Shown in pieces: positions 39,945 to 48,973 of a stretch of DNA of 64,000 nucleotides. Made by a program: the position numbers and the translations under genes. The stretch spans positions 1-64,000 of the forward strand of contig CAMTUJ010000027.1 in NCBI GenBank assembly GCA_947084925.1, written 5' to 3'. The stretch is from JAGPUQ01 sp947084925 (GTDB taxonomy: Bacteria; Pseudomonadota; Gammaproteobacteria; Pseudomonadales; Porticoccaceae). Position 1 is the first letter of the stretch, and each line of letters starts with the position of its first letter. The notes below the pieces were generated by a model. It was not told the origin of the DNA and did not search any database. It worked only from the letters and a program-made list of their open reading frames with translations.

Positions 39945-41321
39945 TTAAAGAGTTTTCGCTTTCTCGACAGCTTCTTCGATGGAGCCGACCATATAAAAAG
40001 CCTGTTCGGGCAGATGGTCATAATCGCCATTGAGAATGCCTTTGAAGCTGGCAACCGTTTCTTTCAACGGCACATATTTGCCCGGGCTGCCCGTGAAAAC
40101 TTCGGCCACGAAGAAGGGCTGCGACAGAAAGCGCTGAATTTTCCGTGCCCGATCCACCACCAGCTTGTCTTCTTCGGATAGTTCGTCCATGCCGAGGATG
40201 GCGATGATGTCGCGCAGCTCTTTGTAGCGCTGCAGCACCGACTGCACACCGCGCGCCACTTCGTAATGATCCTTGCCGATCACCAGGGGATCCAGCAACC
40301 GCGAGGTGGAGTCGAGGGGATCCACCGCCGGGTAAATCCCGAGCTCCGCGATCTGCCGTGACAACACCAGGGTCGCATCCAGGTGCGCGAAGGTGGTGGC
40401 GGGCGAGGGGTCGGTGAGGTCGTCCGCAGGCACATACACCGCCTGGAAGGAGGTGATGGAGCCGGTTTGCGTCGAGGTGATGCGCTCCTGCAACACACCC
40501 ATTTCGGCAGCCAGGGTCGGCTGATAACCCACCGCCGACGGCATCCGGCCGAGCAGCGCGGACACTTCGGTACCGGCCAGCGTATAGCGATAGATGTTAT
40601 CGACGAACATGAGAACGTCGCGGCCTTCATCGCGGAAGTATTCCGCCATGGTGAGTCCGGTCAGGGCGACGCGCAGACGGTTGCCGGGCGGCTCATTCAT
40701 CTGCCCGTACACCAGCGCCACCTTGTCGAGTACGTTCGATTCCTTCATTTCGTGATAGAAATCGTTACCTTCCCGGGTGCGCTCGCCGACGCCGGCGAAC
40801 ACGGAAAAACCGGAGTGCTCCATGGCGATGTTGCGGATCAGCTCCATGAGCGTCACGGTCTTGCCCACCCCGGCACCGCCGAACAGGCCAACCTTGCCGC
40901 CCTTCGAGATCGGCATGATGAGGTCGATTACCTTGATGCCGGTTTCGAGCAGCTCCACGGCGGACGACTGCTCGGCGTAGGACGGCGCGGCGCGGTGAAT
41001 CGGCATCCGCGATTCGTGCTGGATCGGACCGGCTTCGTCGATGGGGTTGCCGAGCACGTCCATGATGCGGCCCAGGGTGCCTTGCCCGACGGGCACGGCA
41101 ATCGGGCTGCCGGTGTTGCTGACATTGAGGCCGCGACTGACGCCCTCCGATGAACCCATGGCGATGGTCCTCACCACGCCGTCGCCGAGTTGCTGCTGGA
41201 CTTCGAGGGTAAGACCCCGCTCGTCCACCATCAGCGCATCATAGACATTCGGAACGCTGTCGCGCGGAAACTCCACGTCGATGACAGCACCGATGATCTG
41301 CACGATACGTCCGCTACTCAT
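39945..41321 (-). CDS. atpD: F1F0 ATP synthase subunit beta
   Basis: A 458-residue catalytic subunit. The P-loop GGAGVGKTV, the catalytic-Glu region GVGERTREGNDFYHEM, and the family signature PAVDPLDSTS are present. It binds ATP at the alpha-beta interfaces of F1. Length and motifs are fully typical. It lies between atpG and atpC. Confidence 0.98.
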   Translation of the reverse strand: MSSGRIVQIIGAVIDVEFPRDSVPNVYDALMVDERGLTLEVQQQLGDGVVRTIAMGSSEGVSRGLNVSNTGSPIAVPVGQGTLGRIMDVLGNPIDEAGPIQHESRMPIHRAAPSYAEQSSAVELLETGIKVIDLIMPISKGGKVGLFGGAGVGKTVTLMELIRNIAMEHSGFSVFAGVGERTREGNDFYHEMKESNVLDKVALVYGQMNEPPGNRLRVALTGLTMAEYFRDEGRDVLMFVDNIYRYTLAGTEVSALLGRMPSAVGYQPTLAAEMGVLQERITSTQTGSITSFQAVYVPADDLTDPSPATTFAHLDATLVLSRQIAELGIYPAVDPLDSTSRLLDPLVIGKDHYEVARGVQSVLQRYKELRDIIAILGMDELSEEDKLVVDRARKIQRFLSQPFFVAEVFTGSPGKYVPLKETVASFKGILNGDYDHLPEQAFYMVGSIEEAVEKAKTL

Positions 41322-41370
41322 TTGCTATCCTCTCGCAATACGAAATATACGTTGCTGGTGCCAAACCGGA

Positions 41371-42231
41371 TCAGACGGCAGCCGCGCCGCTGACGATCTC
41401 GGACAATTCCTGGGTGATCGCCGCCTGCCGTGCCTTGTTGTAAAGCAGTTCCAACTCGTCGATCAGGGTGGAAGCATTTTCGGTGGCATTTTTCATCGCC
41501 ACCATCCGTGCGGCCTGCTCGCAGGCCTTGTTCTCAACCACGCTCTGGTACACCTGGGATTCCATGTAACGCGCCAGCAGTCCATCGAGCAGCTCTTTGG
41601 CGTCGGGTTCATACAGATAGTCCCAGTGATGCTTCATCTTGTCGTCGCTGACCGGATCAAGCGGCAGCAACTGCTCCAGCGCGGGCTTCTGCGTCATGGT
41701 ATTAACGAATTTGTTACTGGCGAGAAACAAGCGATCAATGCGTTTTTCGTCGTAGCTGTCGAGCATCACCTTGACGCTGCCGACCAGCGTCTGCACCGAC
41801 GGCTTGTCGCCAAGGTCGCGCACGGTAGCAACGACGTTGCCGCCGTGACTGCCAAAAAATGTACTGGCCTTGGCGCCTATGGTGCAGACATCGATGCCGA
41901 CGCCCTGACGGTTCCATTCCGCCATCGCTTTCAGCGCGGTCTTGAAGAGGTTGATGTTCAAACCGCCGCAGAGACCGCGATCAGTGGAAATCAGAATGAA
42001 ACCGACGCGCTTGACCTCGCGCACCGCCATGTACTGGTGGCGATACTCCGGCGACGCGTTGGCGATATGCCCGACTACCCCGCGAATACGTTCCGCATAA
42101 GGCCGGCCGAGCGCCATCTGGTCCTGGGCGCGGCGCATTTTGCTGGCCGCGACCATCTCCATGGCGCTGGTGATCTTTTGCGTACTCTTGACGCTGGTGA
42201 TCTTGGTCTTGACTTCTTTTCCAACGGCCAT
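41371..42231 (-). CDS. atpG: F1F0 ATP synthase subunit gamma
   Basis: A 286-residue rotor subunit. The N-terminal coiled-coil helix begins AVGKEVKTKITSVKSTQKITSAMEMVAASKMRRAQ, the DRGLCGGLN motif follows, and the C-terminal helix ends with MVAMKNATENASTLIDELELLYNKARQAAITQELSEIVSGA. It is 29 bp downstream of atpA. Confidence 0.97.
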   Translation of the reverse strand: MAVGKEVKTKITSVKSTQKITSAMEMVAASKMRRAQDQMALGRPYAERIRGVVGHIANASPEYRHQYMAVREVKRVGFILISTDRGLCGGLNINLFKTALKAMAEWNRQGVGIDVCTIGAKASTFFGSHGGNVVATVRDLGDKPSVQTLVGSVKVMLDSYDEKRIDRLFLASNKFVNTMTQKPALEQLLPLDPVSDDKMKHHWDYLYEPDAKELLDGLLARYMESQVYQSVVENKACEQAARMVAMKNATENASTLIDELELLYNKARQAAITQELSEIVSGAAAV

Positions 42232-42260
42232 CGCAGTTTGCTTCCCGGCGCTCTAGGTGT

Positions 42261-43805
42261 TTACCAGGTTTGGGTGGCGACGAATTTATCGAGCGCCGCC
42301 TTGAAAGCGCCCTCGATCTCGTCGTTCCAGTCGCCCTTGGCATCGACGCGCTCGATCAGGGCCGCGTGCTCCGCTTTCATGTAGGAGAGCAGCGCCGCTT
42401 CGAAGGCGCCAACCTTGTTCACCTCGACGTTCTTGAGGTAGCCCTGGTTCGCGGCGTAAAGGACGACACCCATTTCGGCCACGCTCATCGGCGAATACTG
42501 CGCCTGCTTCATCAGTTCGGTGACACGCTGCCCGTGCTCGAGTTGCGACCGCGTCGCCTCATCGAGATCGGACGCAAACTGCGAGAACGCGGCCAGTTCG
42601 CGGTACTGCGCCAATGCAAGCCGAATCCCGCCGCCCAGTTTCTTGATGATCTTGGTCTGCGCGGAGCCACCCACCCGGGAGACCGACAACCCGGCGTTCA
42701 TGGCCGGACGGATCCCGGAGTTGAACAGGTCGGTCTCGACAAAAATCTGTCCGTCGGTGATCGAAATCACGTTGGTCGGTACGAAAGCCGAAACATCACC
42801 CGCCTGGGTTTCGATGATCGGCAGCGCGGTAAGCGAACCGGTGCGGCCTTTCACTTCGCCCTTGGTGAACTTTTCGACATAGTCCGCGTTGACGCGCGCG
42901 GCGCGCTCAAGCAACCGGGAGTGCAGATAGAACACGTCACCGGGATAGGCTTCGCGGCCGGGCGGGCGCCGCAACAGCAGGGAGATCTGGCGATAGGCCC
43001 AGGCCTGCTTGGTCAGATCGTCATAGATGATCAGGGCATCCTGGCCGCGGTCGCGGTAGTACTCGCCCATGGTGCAGCCCGCGTAAGGCGCGAGAAACTG
43101 CATGGATGCCGGATCGGATGCCGTTGCCGCCACCACAATGGTGTGGGCCATGGCACCGTGCTCTTCCAGCTTGCGCACGACGTTGGCGACGGTCGAGGAT
43201 TTCTGGCCGATCGCAACATAGATACATTTGATGCCGGTATTTTTCTGATTGATGATCGCGTCGATGGCGATCGCGGTCTTGCCGATCTGGCGGTCGCCGA
43301 TGATCAGTTCACGCTGTCCGCGGCCGACCGGGACCATGGCATCGATGGCCTTGAGTCCGGTTTGCACCGGCTGGTCGACCGATTGCCGCTCGATAACTCC
43401 GGGGGCGACTTTTTCCAGCGCATCCGTCAGTTTCGCGGCTATCGGGCCGCGACCATCGATCGGATTGCCGAGCGCATCCACGACCCGGCCTTCCAGCTCG
43501 GGGCCGATGGGTACTTCCAGAATACGCCCGGTGCAGCGTGCTTTCTGGCCTTCCGCCAGACCCAGATAATCGCCGAGAATCACGGCGCCGACGGAGTCGC
43601 GCTCGAGGTTGAGCGCCATCCCGTAGATGCCGCCGTCAAAGGCGATCATTTCCCCGTACATCACGCTGCGCAAGCCGTGGATGCGCACGATGCCGTCGGA
43701 CACCGAGACGATCGTTCCCTCGTCCTGGGCTTCGGCGGCCACATCGAGGCGTTCGATCCTCTGCCTGATCAGTTCGCTGATTTCAGACGGATTCAATTGC
43801 TGCAT
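42261..43805 (-). CDS. atpA: F1F0 ATP synthase subunit alpha
   Basis: A 514-residue non-catalytic nucleotide-binding subunit. It contains the P-loop GDRQIGKTAIAIDAIINQK, the PGREAYPGDVFYLHSRLLERAA segment, and the signature VGLDVSVSRVGGSAQ-like stretch NAGLSVSRVGGSAQTK. The length matches E. coli AtpA closely. It is 18 bp downstream of atpH. Confidence 0.98.
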   Translation of the reverse strand: MQQLNPSEISELIRQRIERLDVAAEAQDEGTIVSVSDGIVRIHGLRSVMYGEMIAFDGGIYGMALNLERDSVGAVILGDYLGLAEGQKARCTGRILEVPIGPELEGRVVDALGNPIDGRGPIAAKLTDALEKVAPGVIERQSVDQPVQTGLKAIDAMVPVGRGQRELIIGDRQIGKTAIAIDAIINQKNTGIKCIYVAIGQKSSTVANVVRKLEEHGAMAHTIVVAATASDPASMQFLAPYAGCTMGEYYRDRGQDALIIYDDLTKQAWAYRQISLLLRRPPGREAYPGDVFYLHSRLLERAARVNADYVEKFTKGEVKGRTGSLTALPIIETQAGDVSAFVPTNVISITDGQIFVETDLFNSGIRPAMNAGLSVSRVGGSAQTKIIKKLGGGIRLALAQYRELAAFSQFASDLDEATRSQLEHGQRVTELMKQAQYSPMSVAEMGVVLYAANQGYLKNVEVNKVGAFEAALLSYMKAEHAALIERVDAKGDWNDEIEGAFKAALDKFVATQTW

Positions 43806-43823
43806 GTCGTGATTCCTCGATTC

Positions 43824-44360
43824 CTAGGAAAGTAATGCATCGGCGAGTTTGTTGAGGCGTCCGCGCAGTGACCCGTCGATCACCATGTCACCCGCCCGGA
43901 TCACGGCGCCGCCCAGCAGCGTCGGATCGATGGTGACCGCGACACGGACGTCACGGCCCAGGCGTTTGCCAAGAGCCTCCGTCAACCGCGCGCATAACGC
44001 TTCGCTCAGTGGCGCCGCCGTGAGGACGTCCACATTGATGGTGCGTTCCAGATTGGCTTTGAGGACCTGGAATTGTTCCTGAACGGCTGGTAGCAGCAGC
44101 AGCCGATTGTTGTCGGCCATCACCTGCAAAAAACGCTGCATCCCGTCACTCAGGGAGCTGTCGCACAATTTGAGCAACAGCGCTACCCGCTCCGAGCCCG
44201 CGTAGGTCGGCGAGCGCAGCAACACAGCGACTTTTTCCTCCCCGCACAACGCCGCCAGCAGCCCGAGTGCCTGCGACCAGGGTTCCAGCGCGCCTTCGGC
44301 AACCGCATATTCGAATGCGGCGTTGGCGTAGGGCCGCGCGAGGGTGCTGAGTTCAGCCAT
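43824..44360 (-). CDS. atpH: F1F0 ATP synthase subunit delta
   Basis: A 178-residue peripheral-stalk subunit joining F1 to the b subunits. It starts LSTLARPYANAAFEYAVAEGALEPWSQ, has the conserved RFLQVMADNNRLLLLPAVQEQF, and ends with IDPTLLGGAVIRAGDMVIDGSLRGRLNKL. It is 9 bp downstream of atpF. Confidence 0.96.
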   Translation of the reverse strand: MAELSTLARPYANAAFEYAVAEGALEPWSQALGLLAALCGEEKVAVLLRSPTYAGSERVALLLKLCDSSLSDGMQRFLQVMADNNRLLLLPAVQEQFQVLKANLERTINVDVLTAAPLSEALCARLTEALGKRLGRDVRVAVTIDPTLLGGAVIRAGDMVIDGSLRGRLNKLADALLS

Positions 44361-44369
44361 GGTCGCTTC

Positions 44370-44840
44370 CTACAGCTGCGCTGCGAGGCTGTCCACCAAC
44401 TCGCTGTTGGCCGCCTCCCCAACCGAGCGCTGCAGAATTTGTTCCGCGCCGGCAATGGCGAGCTGGGCAACCTTGCTGCGCAACTCTTCCTTGGCGCGGT
44501 TGAATTCGCGCTCGATCTCGGCCTGGCCCGCCACACGCAAGCGTTCGCTCTCTTCGCCGGCTTTTTGCTTGGCCTCTTCGAGGATCAGACCGGCCTGCTT
44601 GCGCGCCTGATCAATGATGGCCGCAGCCTCCTGCTTGGCTTGGCGCAATTGATCGGTGGCCTTGTCCTGAGCCAGCTCCAGATCGCGGACCGCGCGGTCC
44701 GCGGCGGCCAAGCCCTCCGCTATCTTGCTCTCGCGCGCGGCCATGGCACCGATGATCGGCGGCCAAATGTACTTCGCGCAGAACCACACGAAGATGGCAA
44801 ACGAGATTACCTGCCCGATAATGGTCAGATTGATATGCAC
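44370..44840 (-). CDS. atpF: F1F0 ATP synthase subunit b
   Basis: A 156-residue peripheral-stalk protein. One N-terminal membrane helix (TIIGQVISFAIFVWFCAKYIWPPI, about residues 6-29) is followed by a long charged coiled coil rich in Ala, Glu, Lys and Arg. The length equals that of the E. coli protein. It lies 40 bp after atpE. Confidence 0.96.
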   Translation of the reverse strand: MHINLTIIGQVISFAIFVWFCAKYIWPPIIGAMAARESKIAEGLAAADRAVRDLELAQDKATDQLRQAKQEAAAIIDQARKQAGLILEEAKQKAGEESERLRVAGQAEIEREFNRAKEELRSKVAQLAIAGAEQILQRSVGEAANSELVDSLAAQL

Positions 44841-44880
44841 AGCGACACCCTCGATCCTGTACTGGTGTTATGGCCCGGAA

Positions 44881-45117
44881 TCAACGCCCGGCTACAGCAA
44901 ACAGCAGGAAAAGGCCAATACCGACGCCGATCATGGGCACCGCGTCCACCAGACCCATCACCACGAAAAACTGGGTCCGCAGCAGCGGGATCAGCTCCGG
45001 TTGGCGGGCTGCGCCTTCGAGAAACTTTCCGCCCAACAGGGCAACGCCGATGGCGGCACCCACTGCGCCGAGACCCATTACCAGTGCGCCAGCCAGATAT
45101 ATCAGTGCATTTTCCAT
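44881..45117 (-). CDS. atpE: F1F0 ATP synthase subunit c
   Basis: A 78-residue rotor-ring protein with two membrane helices. The polar loop is RQPELIP and the proton-carrying acid is D58 in MGLVDAVPMIGVGIGLF. Aspartate together with an ordinary ligand site indicates a proton-driven rather than sodium-driven enzyme. The start at 45117 matches the family; the open frame upstream is read-through of the intergenic region. Confidence 0.97.
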   Translation of the reverse strand: MENALIYLAGALVMGLGAVGAAIGVALLGGKFLEGAARQPELIPLLRTQFFVVMGLVDAVPMIGVGIGLFLLFAVAGR

Positions 45118-45164
45118 TTTCGCTCCATTTGGTGTCGTTGAACGTGGGTTGGTGGTTGTAACGG

Positions 45165-45998
45165 TTAGTGCTCTTCCACTGCAAAGGCCGCCGAAAGATA
45201 AACGATGGTCAGCACCATGAAAATGAAGGCCTGCAGAAAAATAATCAGGATGTGGAAAATCGCCCAGGGCACCGACAGCGCCCACTGTCCCCACCAGGGC
45301 AGTAGTGCGATCAGGATGAAGATCATCTCCCCGGCGTAGAGGTTGCCGAACAGCCGCAACCCCAGGGAGAGCGGCTTCGCGAGCAGGGTCACGGATTCGA
45401 GGATCAGGTTGACCGGTAGACCGAGTTTGCCGAACGGGTGGAAGGACAATTCGGCCGCAAAACCGCCCAACCCCTTTTGTTTGACGCTATAAAACAACAC
45501 CAGGGCAAACACACTGAGCGCAAGCCCCATGGTGATATTGACATCGGTTGACGGAACCACCTTGAGGTAAGGTACGCCCGCCAGTTGGGCCAGTCCCGGA
45601 ATGAAATCCACCGGCACCAGGTCCATCACGTTCATCAGGAACACCCAGACGAAGATGGTCAGCGCCAAAGGTCCGATCATCCTGCTGTCATGGGTGAACA
45701 TGGTCTTGATGTTGTTGTTGACAAATTCGATAACGATTTCGATCAGATTCTGCCGACGGCCGGGAACACCGGCGGTCACTTTGCGGGCCACCAGCCAGAA
45801 CAGGGCCAGAAAAAGGGCGCCGAGAACTGTCGAGAAACCAAGAGTGTCGAGATTGATGGACCAAAACCCCATGTGGGCGATCTCTTCGCCGCTGTGGGCG
45901 ATACCCCAGGTGCCATCCGCATGGCGCCCGAACGTGAGATTGGTCAGGTGGTGGGCGATGTACTCCTCCGAAGAGTGCGCGCCGCTTTCTGATGCCAT
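45165..45998 (-). CDS. atpB: F1F0 ATP synthase subunit a
   Basis: A 277-residue multi-spanning stator protein that forms the proton half-channels. Recognisable parts are MNVMDLVPVDFIPG, KPLSLGLRLFGNLYAGEMIFILIALLP with the essential Arg in LGLRLFGN, and IFHILIIFLQAFIFMVLTIVYLSAA. It is 47 bp upstream of atpE. Confidence 0.97.
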   Translation of the reverse strand: MASESGAHSSEEYIAHHLTNLTFGRHADGTWGIAHSGEEIAHMGFWSINLDTLGFSTVLGALFLALFWLVARKVTAGVPGRRQNLIEIVIEFVNNNIKTMFTHDSRMIGPLALTIFVWVFLMNVMDLVPVDFIPGLAQLAGVPYLKVVPSTDVNITMGLALSVFALVLFYSVKQKGLGGFAAELSFHPFGKLGLPVNLILESVTLLAKPLSLGLRLFGNLYAGEMIFILIALLPWWGQWALSVPWAIFHILIIFLQAFIFMVLTIVYLSAAFAVEEH

Positions 45999-46072
45999 AG
46001 GTCAAACTTCCCAGCAGGTCAGGGCTATATCAACGGGAACCGGTCCATGGTGGACCCAAGACTCCGCCGTCA

Positions 46073-46513
46073 CTAAAACTTGCTGCTCGTGATCACCGGC
46101 ACCAGCCACGGCGCCGTCAGGGTAGCAGCGAAGACGCCAAAGAGCAGCAGCGCGTTCGGCCCGGTTAATTCCTGGGCGCAGCAGCGGGATACCAGTACAA
46201 AGCCCACTGCAACTACGACAAACTTTCCAACTTCGCCCACATAAAAGGCTACTACTACAGCGCCTCCCGACCGACCGCGGACGGACATCAAGCTGATCAG
46301 CCCGAAAACCGCACTGGCCGCCAACGCGATGGCTCCTCCCATCAGGGCGGCAAGCGCCGACACCGGGCTCCACCATAGCGCAACCAAGGAGCCGGTCGCG
46401 ACCACCGCCAGTTGCAACCCAATGACCCGGATCAAAAGGATCCGTTGGACGCCCCCTGGCCGCTTGATCGCCGGCAACACCCTGATCACCAATGGTTCTC
46501 TAATCGGCAGCAA
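46073..46513 (-). CDS. atpI: ATP synthase subunit I
   Basis: A 146-residue small membrane protein with about four hydrophobic segments (VIGLQLAVVATGSLVALWW, ALMGGAIALAASAVFGLISLM, VGKFVVVAVGFVLV and LLLFGVFAATLTAPWLV). Its place before atpB and its topology match AtpI, thought to help assemble the c-ring. It is the first gene of the operon. Confidence 0.88.
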   Translation of the reverse strand: MLPIREPLVIRVLPAIKRPGGVQRILLIRVIGLQLAVVATGSLVALWWSPVSALAALMGGAIALAASAVFGLISLMSVRGRSGGAVVVAFYVGEVGKFVVVAVGFVLVSRCCAQELTGPNALLLFGVFAATLTAPWLVPVITSSKF

Positions 46514-46572
46514 ATTTGGCGCTGGGCCAAACCGGAGCCCCCGGAAACGCCAAGGCCGCGGAAGCGGGGCGC

Positions 46573-46601
46573 ATTATAGTCAGGGGTGTCGAACGAGACA
46601 A
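46573..46601 (-). promoter_or_regulatory. Sigma-70-type promoter of the atp operon
   Basis: Read on the minus strand, TTGTCT (46596-46601) and a perfect TATAAT (46573-46578) are separated by 17 bp. It lies 60 bp ahead of atpI in the gap after parB. This is the best promoter match seen in the window. Confidence 0.75.
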
Positions 46602-46663
46602 TGCAAAAACCATCCGGCTGATGCCGGAAACCTCCCGAACCCGCGTTTCCGGGGAATCTCCGG

Positions 46664-47536
46664 TCACCGAATGCGCTCGAGGATGCCTTCCAGAACTTCG
46701 AGACTGGTGTAGTGAATCACCAGTCGGCCGCTGCCGCTGTTGCCGTGCCGCAGGTCGACCGCGGCACCCAGCCGGTTTGATAGATCTTCTTCCAAGCGTG
46801 CAATATCCGGGTCCTGCCGCACCGGCGCACTCGTGGTTTCGGGAGCCTGCCACTTGCGCGCCAACGCTTCAGTCTGGCGAACAGTGAGGCCTCCGGCGAC
46901 AACCCTGCGGGCCGCGACCAGCTGGTCGCTTTGAGCCAGTGAAAGCAATGCCCGGGCATGGCCCATCTCCAGGTCGCCACGCGCCAGCAGTTCCTGCACT
47001 TCAGGGGCCAGCTTTACCAAACGCATCAGGTTCGCCACCGCAGCGCGCGACTTGCCGACGGCGATCGCCACCTGTTGCTGATTGAGACCGAACTCGTCCT
47101 GCAGCCGGACCAGGGCGATGGCCTCTTCCATGGCGTTGAGGTCTTCGCGCTGGATGTTTTCAATGAGCGCCAGCGCCAGCGCGGTTTCGTCGTCGACAAC
47201 CTTCAGCAGTACCGGCACTTCGTGGAGGCCCGCCATTTGTGCCGCCCGCCAGCGCCGTTCGCCGGCGATGATCTCGTAGTCGTCACCTTCCAAGCGACGC
47301 ACCACCAGCGGCTGCATCAAACCCTGGTGGCGGATGGATTCGGCCAGTTGTTCCAGCGCTTCGGGATCCATGTCCCGGCGCGGCTGGTAGCGCCCGCGCC
47401 GGAGCCGGTCGATCGGCAGGGTTCGGTACTCGGTTTCCGGTGCGCTCACCGAGGCGGTAACGGTACCGACATCCTTCGCACCGCTGCCCAGCAAGGCTTC
47501 GAGACCACGCCCGAGTCCTTTGCGGCCCCCGCTCAT
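46664..47536 (-). CDS. parB: Chromosome-partitioning protein ParB
   Basis: A 290-residue CTP-dependent parS-binding clamp. The N-terminus is GRKGLGRGLEALLG. The CTP-binding region has QPRRDMDPEALEQLAESIRHQGLMQPLVVR and the signature GERRWRAAQMAG. An HTH follows (LNQQQVAIAVGKSRAAVANLMRLVKLAPEVQELLARG), and a dimerising C-terminus closes the protein. The ATG at 47536 is chosen from homology; it is 10 bp after parA. Its likely targets are the two parS sites in recF. Confidence 0.96.
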   Translation of the reverse strand: MSGGRKGLGRGLEALLGSGAKDVGTVTASVSAPETEYRTLPIDRLRRGRYQPRRDMDPEALEQLAESIRHQGLMQPLVVRRLEGDDYEIIAGERRWRAAQMAGLHEVPVLLKVVDDETALALALIENIQREDLNAMEEAIALVRLQDEFGLNQQQVAIAVGKSRAAVANLMRLVKLAPEVQELLARGDLEMGHARALLSLAQSDQLVAARRVVAGGLTVRQTEALARKWQAPETTSAPVRQDPDIARLEEDLSNRLGAAVDLRHGNSGSGRLVIHYTSLEVLEGILERIR

Positions 47537-47546
47537 GGGAGTGTAC

Positions 47547-48320
47547 TCATGGGGCCGCGTTGCCTCGTCGTCGCAGGATCTCGTCCGCCAATCCCAGGTA
47601 GGCGACGGCCCCGCGCGAATAGCGATCGTATTGCAGCACCGGCTTGCCATGGCTCGGCGCTTCGGCCAGACGTACATTGCGGGGAATCACGGTTTGGTAC
47701 ACCCGGTCGCCGAAATAGTGGTGCAACTGATCGGATACCTCGTTGGTGAGGCTGTTGCGGGCATCGTACATGGTGCGCAGGATACCCTCCACCCGGAGCC
47801 TGGGGTTGGCCGCCCGACTTACCCGGGCGATGGTGTCCACCAGTGCCGTCAAGCCCTCGAGGGCGTAGTACTCGCACTGCATCGGGATGATCACACTGTC
47901 CGCCGCCACCAGGGCGTTGACCGTGAGCATATTGAGCGACGGTGGACAGTCGATGATGACGAAGTCGTAGGGGTCCGCCGTGTGCAACAACAACTGCAAC
48001 TGGCGCTCGCGTCCGCTGATGTTCAGCAGCTCGACTTCCGCGGCGGTCAGATCGCCATTGGCCGGCAGCAGGTCGTAACCCGCTTCCGGGCAGGGCGTCA
48101 GGATCCGATGCAGATCGGCCTTTCCGGTAACTCCCTCGTAGATCGAGCACTCCAGCGCGGTTTTGTCGACACCACTGCCCATGGTGGCATTGCCCTGGGG
48201 ATCGAAATCCACCAGCAGAACCCGTTGCGCCAACCGCCCCAGTGCCGCCGCCAGGTTCACGCTGGTGGTCGTCTTGCCGACGCCGCCCTTTTGATTGGCT
48301 ATCGCGTAAATGTGGGTCAA
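47547..48320 (-). CDS. parA: Chromosome-partitioning ATPase ParA (Soj)
   Basis: A 257-residue deviant Walker-A ATPase: IANQKGGVGKTTTSVNLAAAL with the signature lysines, VDFDPQGNATMGSGVD, and VIIDCPPSLNMLTVNAL. It drives segregation of ParB-parS complexes. It sits directly after rsmG (start 1 bp from the rsmG stop), the common mnmG-rsmG-parA-parB order. Confidence 0.97.
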   Translation of the reverse strand: MTHIYAIANQKGGVGKTTTSVNLAAALGRLAQRVLLVDFDPQGNATMGSGVDKTALECSIYEGVTGKADLHRILTPCPEAGYDLLPANGDLTAAEVELLNISGRERQLQLLLHTADPYDFVIIDCPPSLNMLTVNALVAADSVIIPMQCEYYALEGLTALVDTIARVSRAANPRLRVEGILRTMYDARNSLTNEVSDQLHHYFGDRVYQTVIPRNVRLAEAPSHGKPVLQYDRYSRGAVAYLGLADEILRRRGNAAP

Positions 48321-48321
48321 G

Positions 48322-48972
48322 TCAGGAAATACCCGTATGCGCCGTGAGTTCTACCAGATGGCGATCGGCGTTTGCGCCGGGAATGGCCAATGGCCGCAGA
48401 GCGCGGACCCTATAGGGTTTCGGCAGCGCACACAACTCGGCTTCCGGTCGCATCCCCTTGAACGCGTAAATGGTGCCGTCAGGGGTCAACAGGCGGCCCG
48501 CGGCGTTCACCAGCTCCGCCAGCGAAGAAAAAGCCCGACTCAGGATGCCGTCATACCCACCCGCGAGGTGCACATCCTGGACGCGCGCCTGAATGACCTC
48601 GACATTGGCGAGCCCGAGTTCGATTTTCGCCTGCACCAGAAACCGGGTCTTGCGCCCGTTGCTGTCGAGCAGGACGAACCGGCGCTCGGGAAACCAGATC
48701 GCCAGGGGGATTCCGGGAAGTCCGGCGCCACTGCCCACGTCCAGAAAGCGTTCACCCCGCAGGTAGGGCGCGACCGCCAGACTGTCGAGCAGGTGGCGAT
48801 CGACCATGGTCTCGGGATCCTTCACCGCCGTGAGGTTGTACACCCGATTCCAGCGGCGCATCAGCGCCAGGTAATCCAGCAGCTTCTGCTCGCGAACGGA
48901 TGGGGCTTCGAGGCCCAACGCCGACAACCCGGCGGACAGCAATCCACCCAAATCCGTGTGGTCGGTTCTCAC
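48322..48972 (-). CDS. rsmG: 16S rRNA (guanine-527-N7) methyltransferase
   Basis: A 216-residue AdoMet methyltransferase (GidB). Family features are YNLTAVKDPETMVDRHLLDSLAV, the AdoMet motif FLDVGSGAGLPGIPLAIWFP, LLDSNGRKTRFL, and SRAFSSLAELV. It modifies G527 of 16S rRNA near the decoding site. It is 1 bp downstream of mnmG. Confidence 0.96.
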   Translation of the reverse strand: MRTDHTDLGGLLSAGLSALGLEAPSVREQKLLDYLALMRRWNRVYNLTAVKDPETMVDRHLLDSLAVAPYLRGERFLDVGSGAGLPGIPLAIWFPERRFVLLDSNGRKTRFLVQAKIELGLANVEVIQARVQDVHLAGGYDGILSRAFSSLAELVNAAGRLLTPDGTIYAFKGMRPEAELCALPKPYRVRALRPLAIPGANADRHLVELTAHTGIS

Positions 48973-48973
48973 A